From UBA2942 sp045127535 (GTDB lineage Bacteria; Bacillota; Clostridia; Lachnospirales; Lachnospiraceae): a DNA stretch of 45,085 bases. Under the pieces are notes generated by a model, which worked only from the letters and a program-made list of their open reading frames with translations, had not been told where the DNA came from and ran no database searches. The DNA lies in assembly GCA_045127535.1 (NCBI GenBank), contig JBGVQN010000054.1:1-45085 (forward strand). The letters run 5' to 3'. Within the stretch, counting starts at the first letter, position 1. The number at the start of each line of letters is the position of its first letter. The translations under genes were made by a program, and so were the position numbers. Of the stretch, positions 31,961 to 39,778 are shown piece by piece.

Positions 31961-33253
31961 TTATTTTTTATGGGTCTCGTTATAACGCTGCACCATACGG
32001 GCTTTTTCAGCAATGCTGCCAGTAGCCTTTGCTGCTTCTCCGTAACGTTCATTCCCCTGACGGATCTGCTCATCACGGACTGCCAGACGGGCTTCTTCGG
32101 CTTCTTTACGCTGTTTTTCTTCTTCCTTGATCTGCTCCTGATACATCTCTACGCTCTGAGCCGCTCCCTGGGAATACTGAATGGGTTTTAACCCCTTACG
32201 TTCACGCTTTTTATTTACTTTTTCCTGATTCTTGGCAATCATATCGTTGATGTCAAGGGTCTTCATATAGTGGTTTACAAATAACTGTACTACGATCTGG
32301 CATACGCTGGAAGCAATCCAGTATAAACCAACACTACAGTTAAATGTAAAACAGAAGAATACGGACATTAAAGGCATCACGATCATCATGGAATTCATGG
32401 TGCTTGCCATCATATTGTCCTGCTGTTCTTTCTTACGGCGCTCTTTTTCAGCCTTTGTAGAAGTATCTCCCATCTTTCCGGAGATCCACTGAGTCAAACC
32501 AGCCAGGATCGGAATAAAAATCGCCGGCCATAACTGAGACATTGGGGTACCGGACAGGTTAATACCCAAAAACAGGTTCATATTGTCAATGGTACCAATG
32601 TTGGCATTGTATACATCTGTCAGCTGTGGGAACATCTCAATAAACTGTGTCCACTCAGCCTTGTCAAATGCATACATCATATCTACCAGCTTGTCCGGAT
32701 TTAACTCATCTCCTGTTACATACTTGGAAAGGGTTATATTGCTTTTAAACAGATCCAGGAAACCAGAAACCTGGCTGTAGTCTGCAATCTGGATCAGCTG
32801 GTTAACAATATTCATGTAAACATTCTTAATTGCAGTAATATATCCGGGTACACAATAAACCACCCGGTACAAACCAAGGAGAATCGGCATCTGGATCAGC
32901 ATCTGCAGACAGCCGCCAGTCATACTGGTACCGTATTTCTCATAAACTGCCTTGGTCTCCTCCTGCTGTTTCATCATGGACAGCTGGTCGGTTTTTCCTT
33001 TGTACTTGTTTGCAATGGCCTGAATCTCAGGCTGCATCACGGAATTTAACTTTACAGACTTCTGCTGCTTAATGGTCAATGGCAGCATCAGAAGTTTAAT
33101 AATCACGGTAATTAAAATAATACAGACACCAATGTTTGCAATGCCAAATTTATCACAAACATTAAATACCGCATTCATAATAAAACCAATGATTTTTGCA
33201 AATGGTCCAATGAATGCTCCATCATACTGGGATGCAACGAAAAAGTAATCCAC
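31961..33253 (-). CDS. yidC: Membrane protein insertase YidC
   Basis: The 430-aa protein inserts membrane proteins with or without SecYEG. The Firmicute type has about five helices: the conserved VCIILITVIIKLLMLPLTIK with the hydrophilic-groove lysine, KYKGKTDQLSMMKQQEETKA (cytoplasmic hairpin), GGCLQMLIQMPILLGLYRVV, then FIPILAGLTQWIS, and the last helices near the C-terminus. A charged tail of about 80 residues (KEEEKQRKEAEEARLAVRDE) is longer than in B. subtilis SpoIIIJ. I see no lipobox Cys at the N-terminus. Confidence 0.94.
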   Translation of the reverse strand: MDYFFVASQYDGAFIGPFAKIIGFIMNAVFNVCDKFGIANIGVCIILITVIIKLLMLPLTIKQQKSVKLNSVMQPEIQAIANKYKGKTDQLSMMKQQEETKAVYEKYGTSMTGGCLQMLIQMPILLGLYRVVYCVPGYITAIKNVYMNIVNQLIQIADYSQVSGFLDLFKSNITLSKYVTGDELNPDKLVDMMYAFDKAEWTQFIEMFPQLTDVYNANIGTIDNMNLFLGINLSGTPMSQLWPAIFIPILAGLTQWISGKMGDTSTKAEKERRKKEQQDNMMASTMNSMMIVMPLMSVFFCFTFNCSVGLYWIASSVCQIVVQLFVNHYMKTLDINDMIAKNQEKVNKKRERKGLKPIQYSQGAAQSVEMYQEQIKEEEKQRKEAEEARLAVRDEQIRQGNERYGEAAKATGSIAEKARMVQRYNETHKK

Positions 33254-33272
33254 AGCTTATACCTCCTTGTCA

Positions 33273-33488
33273 TTAGGGAACAGGGTCATAACCGCCTTTG
33301 GCAAATGGATTACAGCGCAGAATCCGCTTAAATGTAAGCCAGGACCCCTTTAATGCTCCATACTTTTGAATTGCCTCAATACCATACTGTGAGCAGGTAG
33401 GCGTATAAATACAGTGAATATGAAATAAATAAGGAGATATTGCTTTCTGGTAAAACCGTATGAGCCGAATGAATCCTTTTTTCATCAT
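33273..33488 (-). CDS. yidD: Membrane protein insertion efficiency factor YidD
   Basis: The 71-aa protein has the YidD hallmark: RLIRFYQKAISPYLFHI, CIYTPTCSQYGIEAIQKYG, then RILRCNPFAKGGYDPVP. It helps YidC-dependent insertion and sits at the membrane face. It starts 28 bp after the rnpA stop and precedes yidC by 20 bp. Confidence 0.95.
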   Translation of the reverse strand: MMKKGFIRLIRFYQKAISPYLFHIHCIYTPTCSQYGIEAIQKYGALKGSWLTFKRILRCNPFAKGGYDPVP

Positions 33489-33516
33489 ATGCTATCCCTC
33501 TCTGTACCAGTGTACG

Positions 33517-33873
33517 TTATTCACTTCGATTCTCTAATAAAATACCGTGCAGCTTCAGCAAATGCAGATATGCACGTTCAATGTCAAAAAACCCCTGTTC
33601 TTTTGCCAACGGTCTGGCTACTACGATGATGTCATATCCAGGCTTCAGGACAGCCTTGTTCAAACGGTAACTCTCTCTGATCAAACGTGTAACCCTGTGT
33701 CTGATTACACTGTTTCCTACTTTTTTACTGACTGAAATACCGATTCGTGTATTCTGATCCTCATCCGCAGCTGATGCGGCATACATCACCAGATACTTGT
33801 TGGCATAGGACTTGCGCTGCCCGTATACCCTCTGAAACTCACGATTCTTTTTCAGCGAATTCATATTTTTCAT
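33517..33873 (-). CDS. rnpA: Ribonuclease P protein component
   Basis: The 118-aa protein binds RNase P RNA for 5' maturation of tRNA. The signature RIGISVSKKVGNSVIRHRVT and RLIRESYR is present; LKKNREFQRVYGQRKSYANK is at the N-terminus. Length is normal. An AAAGGATAAG site precedes the ATG at 33873, and a second ATG 3 codons later is possible. It follows rpmH by 150 bp in the operon. Confidence 0.95.
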   Translation of the reverse strand: MKNMNSLKKNREFQRVYGQRKSYANKYLVMYAASAADEDQNTRIGISVSKKVGNSVIRHRVTRLIRESYRLNKAVLKPGYDIIVVARPLAKEQGFFDIERAYLHLLKLHGILLENRSE

Positions 33874-34023
33874 ACGATCTTATCCTTTCCTCTGTATTTC
33901 TGCAAAAATGATGCAGTCTGGTGGTAAGGATATACCGGAAGAAAAAACATAAGGCCGTCTCACATCGGCGCTTTTTACAGAGAAATCCTGTTACTTGCCA
34001 TTATGAAACAGCCTTCCTGCAAA

Positions 34024-34158
34024 TTAAGCAGATAATACTTTTCTTCCCTTTGCTCTTCTGGCAGCGATTACCTTTCTGCCGCCTGCAGTCTTCATTCTGG
34101 CTCTGAAACCATGAACCTTAGATCTCTGTCTCTTCTTTGGCTGGAATGTCATCTTCAT
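34024..34158 (-). CDS. rpmH: 50S ribosomal protein L34
   Basis: A 44-aa, very basic protein (MKMTFQPKKRQRSKVHGFRA, then RMKTAGGRKVIAARRAKGRK, ending VLSA) of the normal family length. GGAGGTG lies 9 bases before the ATG. First gene of the left-flank operon, placed as in most Firmicutes, directly opposite dnaA. Confidence 0.97.
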   Translation of the reverse strand: MKMTFQPKKRQRSKVHGFRARMKTAGGRKVIAARRAKGRKVLSA

Positions 34159-34283
34159 ATTACATACACCTCCTATTGCAATAGCATTTTTACCCAGTCC
34201 TGTTGACTGTGATGGTCAGCTTCCTGAAAGCTGGGGACGGTGTGTAAACATACCATCCCATTATAAAATAAGACATCCTATTC

Positions 34284-34312
34284 ATTATAGGGAAAAGAAA
34301 ATTTTCCGTCAA
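34284..34312 (-). promoter_or_regulatory. Promoter of rpmH operon
   Basis: On the minus strand TTGACG (34312-34307), a 17-bp spacer and TATAAT (34289-34284), 126 bp before the rpmH start. Confidence 0.85.
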
Positions 34313-34580
34313 GTAGTTTTAAAGGAAATTTTGCAGGTTTGTGCAGAAAATTTATTGAATTTATTGAAGAATCTCCACTGTGACGCAGCAAAACCAATCC
34401 TCTTGCAGATTAATTCTTCTTTTTGGAGGGACAGCTGTTTTCCATTTGCAAGTTTATATCATGATGAAACACTTGCACAACTGCTTTTTCAGATTTCCTA
34501 AGGCATATTTTGTGTATTCTCTGGATAACCCAATTCACAGGCTGTTTATGAAAGTCAAACCATTCCCTGTTTATGCAGAG

Positions 34581-34925
34581 TTATCCACAAGCTTCCCCCA
34601 TTTTTATCCAGAATACCCATCAACACTCCCCTATTTTTGATTTATCCACATTTTGTGGAAAACTTGTGGATAAATTCGTGAGTATTTTGTGTATGACTTG
34701 TGAATTTCGCAAATTTCCCTTTTGCAATAAGGATTTCGACACGGGGATTTTCTCCGGATTTATACACAATGTTTCTTTTTTTGCCACTTTTTGATGTTGG
34801 ATAATTTGTGTATGGATTTTTTATCCTCAGTTTCCACAGAAATCTGGCAGATTTTGTCCACTATTTGCCCATAGGCTCCAGATTATCCACAAAATCACCA
34901 ATTTTTCTGTGGATAATCTGGATAA
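34581..34925. other. oriC: oriC, upstream DnaA-box cluster
   Basis: Perfect boxes TTATCCACA at 34581, 34642 and 34883, and reversed TGTGGATAA at 34665 and 34908, with variants TGTGGAAAA (34654) and TCTGGATAA (34917). The stretch from 34313 to 35000 has no gene. It is the incAB-like part of a bipartite Firmicute origin. Confidence 0.92.
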
Positions 34926-35001
34926 CTGGATTCTTTTTCTTCCTTATTATATAAGTATCCACTTATTTTTGGTGGAAAAATGGTTTTTGCACAAGTTTTC
35001 A

Positions 35002-35030
35002 TTGCGAAAAAGTCCTTTTTGTTATATGAT
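35002..35030 (+). promoter_or_regulatory. Promoter of dnaA
   Basis: TTGCGA (35002-35007), a 17-bp spacer and TATGAT (35025-35030), about 80 bp before the dnaA start and next to the upstream DnaA boxes, which allows autoregulation. Confidence 0.6.
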
Positions 35031-35113
35031 ATAAGTAATAAATTGGAGATGCAGACATGAGTCTGCATTTTTTAAGCAATTTAGGCAGCACCATACGGGC
35101 AGGAGGCTATACC

Positions 35114-36481
35114 ATGTTAGATACCATCAAAGCGAACTGGACCACTATTCAGGAGAACATAAGAAATGAATACGAGATTACCATAGTATCCTACAACAGC
35201 TGGATCAAACCCTTAGAGCCTTATGCCCTGAAGGGTTCCGTGCTGACGGTGCTCATTAAGACCTATGATGACCGCTTTGTGGTAGACTACCTGACCAAAA
35301 AGTATCAGAGATTTTTCCAGGTGATGATCGAGGAAGTGACGGGCATTCACTGCACGGTAGAGTTCATTATCCCAAGCGACTTGGAAAATATTGAGCCCCC
35401 CAACCATGTAAAGGATGCCACCTATGAGGCAGCCTGCCGTAATGCAAACTTAAATCCCGCTTACACCTTTGAGACCTTCGTAGTTGGTGCCAACAACAAA
35501 TTTGCACATGCAGCAGCCCTTGCCGTGGCAGAATCACCAGCTGAACAGTACAACCCACTGTTCATTTACGGTGGTGTGGGTCTGGGCAAGACCCACTTAA
35601 TGCATTCCATTGCTCATTTTATATTAAAGAAGAAAAGCGATACCAAGGTGCTTTACGTCACCAGTGAGACCTTTACCAATGAACTGATCGAGTCCATCAA
35701 GAAAAGCAACGTCAAAAGCGGCGCGCCTTCCGATTTCAGAGAAAAGTACCGCCAGGTAGATGTGCTTCTCATCGATGATATCCAGTTTATTATTGGTAAG
35801 GAAAGTACCCAGGAGGAGTTTTTCCATACATTTAATTTCCTTTATGGAAATAACAAGCAGATCATTATTACTTCCGATAAGCCGCCAAAGGCATTTGATA
35901 CGTTAGAGGAACGTCTCCGCTCCCGTTTTGAAATGGGCCTGACCGTAGATATTTCTTCACCAGACTATGAGACCCGTATGGCCATCCTCCGCAAAAAGGA
36001 GGAGATGGAGGGCTACAACATTGACAATGAGATCATCAAATACATTGCCACCAATGTAAAGTCCAACATCCGAGAGCTAGAGGGTGCCCTCACCAAGATC
36101 TGTGCCTATGCCAAGCTTTATAATGAAGAAATCACTTTACAGACTGCGGAAGAAGCTTTAAAAGACCTGATCGCTCCAGATGAAAAACGTGAAGTGACAG
36201 TAGAGGCCATTATCGAAGCCGTAACAGAGCATTTCCAGTTAAAGAGCAACGACATCGTGTCCCAGAAGCGTACCAAGGAGATCGTATTCCCAAGACAGAT
36301 CGTCATGTATTTGTGCAGAGAGATGACCGATGTATCCTTACAGGCCATTGGTAAAGCTCTGGGGAACCGAGACCATACCACTATTCTTCACGGTATCGAG
36401 AAAATTAACCTGGAAATCAACTCCAACGAAAGCACCCGCAACACCATTGAAACCCTGAAAAAGAAACTTTTACCCTGTTGA
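35114..36481 (+). CDS. dnaA: Chromosomal replication initiator DnaA
   Basis: The 455-aa protein starts MLDTIKANWTTIQENIRNEY with GGAGG 9 bases upstream; an ATG at 35057 is not supported. Domain I is about 1-90. Domain III AAA+ carries PLFIYGGVGLGKTHLMHSI, LYVTSETFTNELI, DVLLIDDIQFIIGKESTQEE, ITSDKPPK and RLRSRFEMGL. Domain IV ends with the DNA-binding signature GNRDHTTILHGIEKI. Length is typical. DnaA boxes lie on both sides. Confidence 0.98.
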   Translation: MLDTIKANWTTIQENIRNEYEITIVSYNSWIKPLEPYALKGSVLTVLIKTYDDRFVVDYLTKKYQRFFQVMIEEVTGIHCTVEFIIPSDLENIEPPNHVKDATYEAACRNANLNPAYTFETFVVGANNKFAHAAALAVAESPAEQYNPLFIYGGVGLGKTHLMHSIAHFILKKKSDTKVLYVTSETFTNELIESIKKSNVKSGAPSDFREKYRQVDVLLIDDIQFIIGKESTQEEFFHTFNFLYGNNKQIIITSDKPPKAFDTLEERLRSRFEMGLTVDISSPDYETRMAILRKKEEMEGYNIDNEIIKYIATNVKSNIRELEGALTKICAYAKLYNEEITLQTAEEALKDLIAPDEKREVTVEAIIEAVTEHFQLKSNDIVSQKRTKEIVFPRQIVMYLCREMTDVSLQAIGKALGNRDHTTILHGIEKINLEINSNESTRNTIETLKKKLLPC

Positions 36482-36499
36482 TCCACCATTTGGCCAAAG

Positions 36500-36680
36500 T
36501 TATCCACAAAATTTGTGGATTTGCACCATTTTTATGTGGATAACTTTCTATTTTGCCGTGTACAAGTGGATAATCCACTGTGAATGGCCGGTAGATAACC
36601 AATTTTACCGATTTTTTGCAAAAAATATCCACTGTGGACAATCCAAGACTTATCCTTTTGTCCACAGCCACTTATTCACA
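36500..36680. other. oriC: oriC, downstream DnaA-box cluster
   Basis: TTATCCACA (36500), TGTGGATTT (36514), TGTGGATAA (36535), AGTGGATAA (36564) and TTATTCACA (36672), with TCCACTGTGGA between. This is the incC-like part of the origin in the dnaA-dnaN gap. Confidence 0.9.
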
Positions 36681-36727
36681 AACATTTTCAAGGCACTTTC
36701 CCTTGAAACATAAGGGCTCCAGGACTT

Positions 36728-36795
36728 TTACACATATCCCCAGCCCCTAATACTACTGCTACTGACATTTACTTAAATAAATATTATGCACATTC
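36728..36795. other. Probable origin unwinding region: DnaA-trio-like tract and DUE
   Basis: A C-rich segment (CCCCAGCCCC, 36738-36747) is followed by CTA ATA CTA CTG CTA CTG (36747-36764). Read on the opposite strand 3'-5' this is GAT TAT GAT GAC GAT GAC, with the invariant middle A of DnaA-trios. An AT-rich stretch (ACTTAAATAAATATTA) comes next. The order DnaA boxes, GC-rich cluster, trios, AT-rich DNA is the same as in the B. subtilis unwinding system. Confidence 0.6.
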
Positions 36796-36920
36796 ACACT
36801 TTTTCTGAACTTCACTGTGCCTGTGAATGCACCACCCTCACTCCGGCCTGTGAACTTCTTCATAAAAAGTATGAACCCAAATCGCTGTATCAGGCAATTG
36901 CGAAGCGATATTCAATATCA

Positions 36921-37106
36921 GCTTTGAGAAGTATCTGTAAGAAAATATTTTCTAAGCAGGACTCTTGAAAACGCCGGCACTTTAAATTTTGCACCTGTGG
37001 TGCAAAATTTATTAGTACCGCTGCGTTTTCACCGAAGCGAGAGCGTGCAAACGTATCATAAATGATACGTCGCGTAAAATATTTTCTTACAGATACTTCT
37101 CAAAGC
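36921..37106 (+). repeat. Long hairpin element, copy B, in the origin (candidate structured RNA)
   Basis: A 186-bp hairpin between the unwinding region and dnaN. Outer arms of about 31 bp are exact complements (GCTTTGAGAAGTATCTGTAA onward). The conserved core is GAAAACGCCGG (36967-36977) and a 30-nt block at 37018-37047 starting CCGCTGCGTTTTC with GC-GAGA-GC, a GNRA mini-hairpin. The inner stem is AAATTTTGCACC with GGTGCAAAATTT. An extra local hairpin (ACGTATCAT/ATGATACGT) lies at 37050-37069. A 14-bp direct repeat CCAAATCGCTGTAT flanks it (36877 and 37115). It ends 42 bp before the dnaN start. Confidence 0.85.
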
Positions 37107-37148
37107 GTCCGTTACCAAATCGCTGTATATTTGAAAGGAGTCTCATAT

Positions 37149-38264
37149 ATGAAAATCTCATGTTCTAAAAGTGCTTTGCTGAAAGGTGTTAACATTGTAT
37201 CTAAGGCAGTATCTTCAAAGACAACTATGACCATTTTGGAGTGCATTTTGTTCTCTGCTGAAAATCACGTGATCACCCTGACAGCCAACGATATGGAATT
37301 GGGAATTGAGACTATTGTAGAAGGAACCATTGAGGAAGAAGGAAAGCTGGCATTAGACGCCAAGATCATTTCTGAAATCATCCGGAAACTTCCTGACAAT
37401 GAAATTGTCATCGAATCTGACAGTGCGTTTTCTACCACCATCACCTGTGAAAAGTCTGTATTTACTATCCCAGGACGCTCTGGAGATGAATTTGCATATC
37501 TGCCTTCTGTAGAAGCATTAAATAAAATAGTTTTATCTCAATTTACGTTAAAGGAACTGATCCGCCAGACCATTTTCTCTACATTGGACAATGAAAACAA
37601 TCCAATGATGTCCGGCGAACTGATCGAGGTCAATGGCAATGAGCTGCGTATGGTATCTCTGGATGGACATCGTATTTCTGTACGGAATGTTCAGTTAAAT
37701 GACCAGTATGATCATGCCAAAATCGTAGTACCAGGCAAGACATTAAGCGAGATCAGCAAGATCCTGACCGGTGAAGCAGATAGGGAAGTATCTATGTTCT
37801 TTACCCAGAACCATGTGGTATTTGAATTTGATGATACGGTTGTAGTATCCAGACTCATTGAGGGTCAATATTATAAGATCGATCAGATGCTTCACAATGA
37901 TTATGAGACCAAGGTATCTGTCAATAAGCGTGAGCTGTTAAGCTGTATTGACCGTGCTACTTTGCTGGTAAAGGAAAGTGACAAAAAGCCTATCATCATG
38001 TCCATTACAGATGGTCTGTTAAAGATCATGTTAAAGTCCTCTCTGGGTACCATGAATGAGGAGCTGGCCATTGAAAAAAGCGGCAGTGATATGATGATTG
38101 GATTTAATCCAAGATTCTTAATTGATGCGTTAAGAGTCATTGATGATGAGACCGTACAGCTGTATATGATCAATTCCAAGTCCCCATGTTATATCAGGGA
38201 TGAAGAAAAGAGCTATATTTATATGATTTTACCAGTAACATTTATACAGTCAGATGCCAAATAA
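37149..38264 (+). CDS. dnaN: DNA polymerase III beta subunit (sliding clamp)
   Basis: The 371-aa ring protein (MKISCSKSALLKGVNIVSKA) holds polymerase III on DNA. The three-domain pattern is intact, with TMTILECILFSAENHVITLT early, SLDGHRISVRN centrally and the C-terminal MILPVTFI motif region. The ATG at 37149 has AAGGAG upstream. The frame extends to 37062, but that would run through hairpin element B. It follows dnaA in the normal order, with a longer gap than usual. Confidence 0.97.
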   Translation: MKISCSKSALLKGVNIVSKAVSSKTTMTILECILFSAENHVITLTANDMELGIETIVEGTIEEEGKLALDAKIISEIIRKLPDNEIVIESDSAFSTTITCEKSVFTIPGRSGDEFAYLPSVEALNKIVLSQFTLKELIRQTIFSTLDNENNPMMSGELIEVNGNELRMVSLDGHRISVRNVQLNDQYDHAKIVVPGKTLSEISKILTGEADREVSMFFTQNHVVFEFDDTVVVSRLIEGQYYKIDQMLHNDYETKVSVNKRELLSCIDRATLLVKESDKKPIIMSITDGLLKIMLKSSLGTMNEELAIEKSGSDMMIGFNPRFLIDALRVIDDETVQLYMINSKSPCYIRDEEKSYIYMILPVTFIQSDAK

Positions 38265-38416
38265 ATCCGGGACTGGATTTGAAACATCCGTTGGGATGTG
38301 AGTTTTGAATGGGCTGTTTGTGCAGAAGCGTCACAATATGGCCTGATGAGAGGTGGGGTTTTCTGTTTTGTGGGAAGATTCCTGTGTAAAAAGTCGCTTC
38401 AGAATGAGGGATTTGT

Positions 38417-38623
38417 ATGGATATTGTATTACGGGAAGACTATATTAAGCTGGGTCAGGCCTTAAAAGCAGCCAATCTGGTAGGCTCCGGAGTGGAAGCC
38501 AAGATCGTGATTCAGGATGGTCTGGTAGAAGTGAATGGAGAAGTGGAGTATCAGCGGGGCAAGAAGCTGTATGCAGGAGATGTTGTGACCTTTGAAGGTG
38601 AAACCATTCGCATTTTGAAATAG
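38417..38623 (+). CDS. yaaA: S4-domain RNA-binding protein YaaA
   Basis: The 68-aa protein has the S4 fold (YIKLGQALKAANLVGSGVEA, then IQDGLVEVNGEVEYQRGKKL). It is thought to aid ribosome assembly (RlbA/YaaA type). It lies 10 bp before recF, as in B. subtilis. The 152-bp gap from dnaN shows no terminator. Confidence 0.93.
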   Translation: MDIVLREDYIKLGQALKAANLVGSGVEAKIVIQDGLVEVNGEVEYQRGKKLYAGDVVTFEGETIRILK

Positions 38624-38632
38624 GCGGAGCAT

Positions 38633-39718
38633 ATGAGAGTAGACTCTTTAGAGCTGAAGCAGTATCGCAATTACAAAGAGGCGTCTATCTCCTTTGATCC
38701 GGGGATCAATATTTTTTACGGGGACAATGCCCAGGGAAAAACGAATATCCTGGAGGCCATCTATCTGGCGGCAACCAGCAAGTCTCACAGAGGCTGCAGA
38801 GATCGGGAGCTGATCTCCTTTCAGGAGGAGGAGTCCCACATCAAGATGATGGTAGCCAGAGAGGCCAGGATGGACCGGGTGGACATCCACCTAAAAAAGT
38901 CCAAAAGCAAGGGCATTGCCATTAACGGCATCCCCATCCGCAAGGCCAGTGAGCTGTTTGGCATTGTCAATGTGGTGTTCTTTTCACCAGAGGATCTGCA
39001 GCTGATCAAAAGCGGTCCGGGAGAAAGACGGAAATTTATTGATTTGGAACTGTGTCAGCTGGATAAAATCTATGTATACAATCTGGTAAATTACAACAAA
39101 GCACTGATTCAGCGCAATACCCTTTTACGGGAGCAGTACAACCAGCCCCATTTAAGCGGGATGCTGGATGTATGGGATGCCCAGCTGGTGCGCTTTGGAG
39201 CCCCAATGATTCAGGCAAGAGAGGTGTTTTTGCAGCAGTTAGAGACCCTGATTGGAGAGATCCACAGCAGTCTTTCCGGGGGAAAGGAGCAGCTGTCGGT
39301 TTTGTATGAGCCAAGTGTATCAGCAGAAGGCTTTGCACAGAAGCTAAAGGATGGCAGAGAGCGGGATATCCGCCAAAAGGGGACCCATACAGGCCCGCAC
39401 AGAGATGATATCAGCTTTATCGTCAACGGCGTGGACATCCGCAAGTTTGGCTCCCAGGGACAGCAGCGTACAGCTGCATTGTCTGTAAAGCTGGCGGAAA
39501 TTGAGCTGGTCAAGCAGGTCATTGGAGATACACCGGTGCTTTTGTTGGATGACGTATTAAGCGAGCTAGACGGCAGCAGACAAAATCAGCTGTTGAACAG
39601 CATTCATGGAATACAGACTATGATTACCTGTACCGGACTGGATGATTTTGTAGATCACCGGTTCCATATGGACAAGGTGTTTCATGTGGTAAATGGTACG
39701 GTAACCAGGGAAAATTAA
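38633..39718 (+). CDS. recF: DNA replication/repair protein RecF
   Basis: The 361-aa SMC-like ATPase loads RecA at gaps. It has Walker A GDNAQGKTNILEAIY, the signature region (FGSQGQQRTAALSVKLAEIE) and Walker B LLLDDVLSELD. The N-terminal MRVDSLELKQYRNY strand is typical. Normal length; it comes 10 bp after yaaA and 60 bp before gyrB. Confidence 0.96.
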   Translation: MRVDSLELKQYRNYKEASISFDPGINIFYGDNAQGKTNILEAIYLAATSKSHRGCRDRELISFQEEESHIKMMVAREARMDRVDIHLKKSKSKGIAINGIPIRKASELFGIVNVVFFSPEDLQLIKSGPGERRKFIDLELCQLDKIYVYNLVNYNKALIQRNTLLREQYNQPHLSGMLDVWDAQLVRFGAPMIQAREVFLQQLETLIGEIHSSLSGGKEQLSVLYEPSVSAEGFAQKLKDGRERDIRQKGTHTGPHRDDISFIVNGVDIRKFGSQGQQRTAALSVKLAEIELVKQVIGDTPVLLLDDVLSELDGSRQNQLLNSIHGIQTMITCTGLDDFVDHRFHMDKVFHVVNGTVTREN

Positions 39719-39778
39719 GCTCAGACATGGTTGCAGAAGAAAATGAAAAGGCCGGGTACGGCAGAAGTGAGGTTTCTT

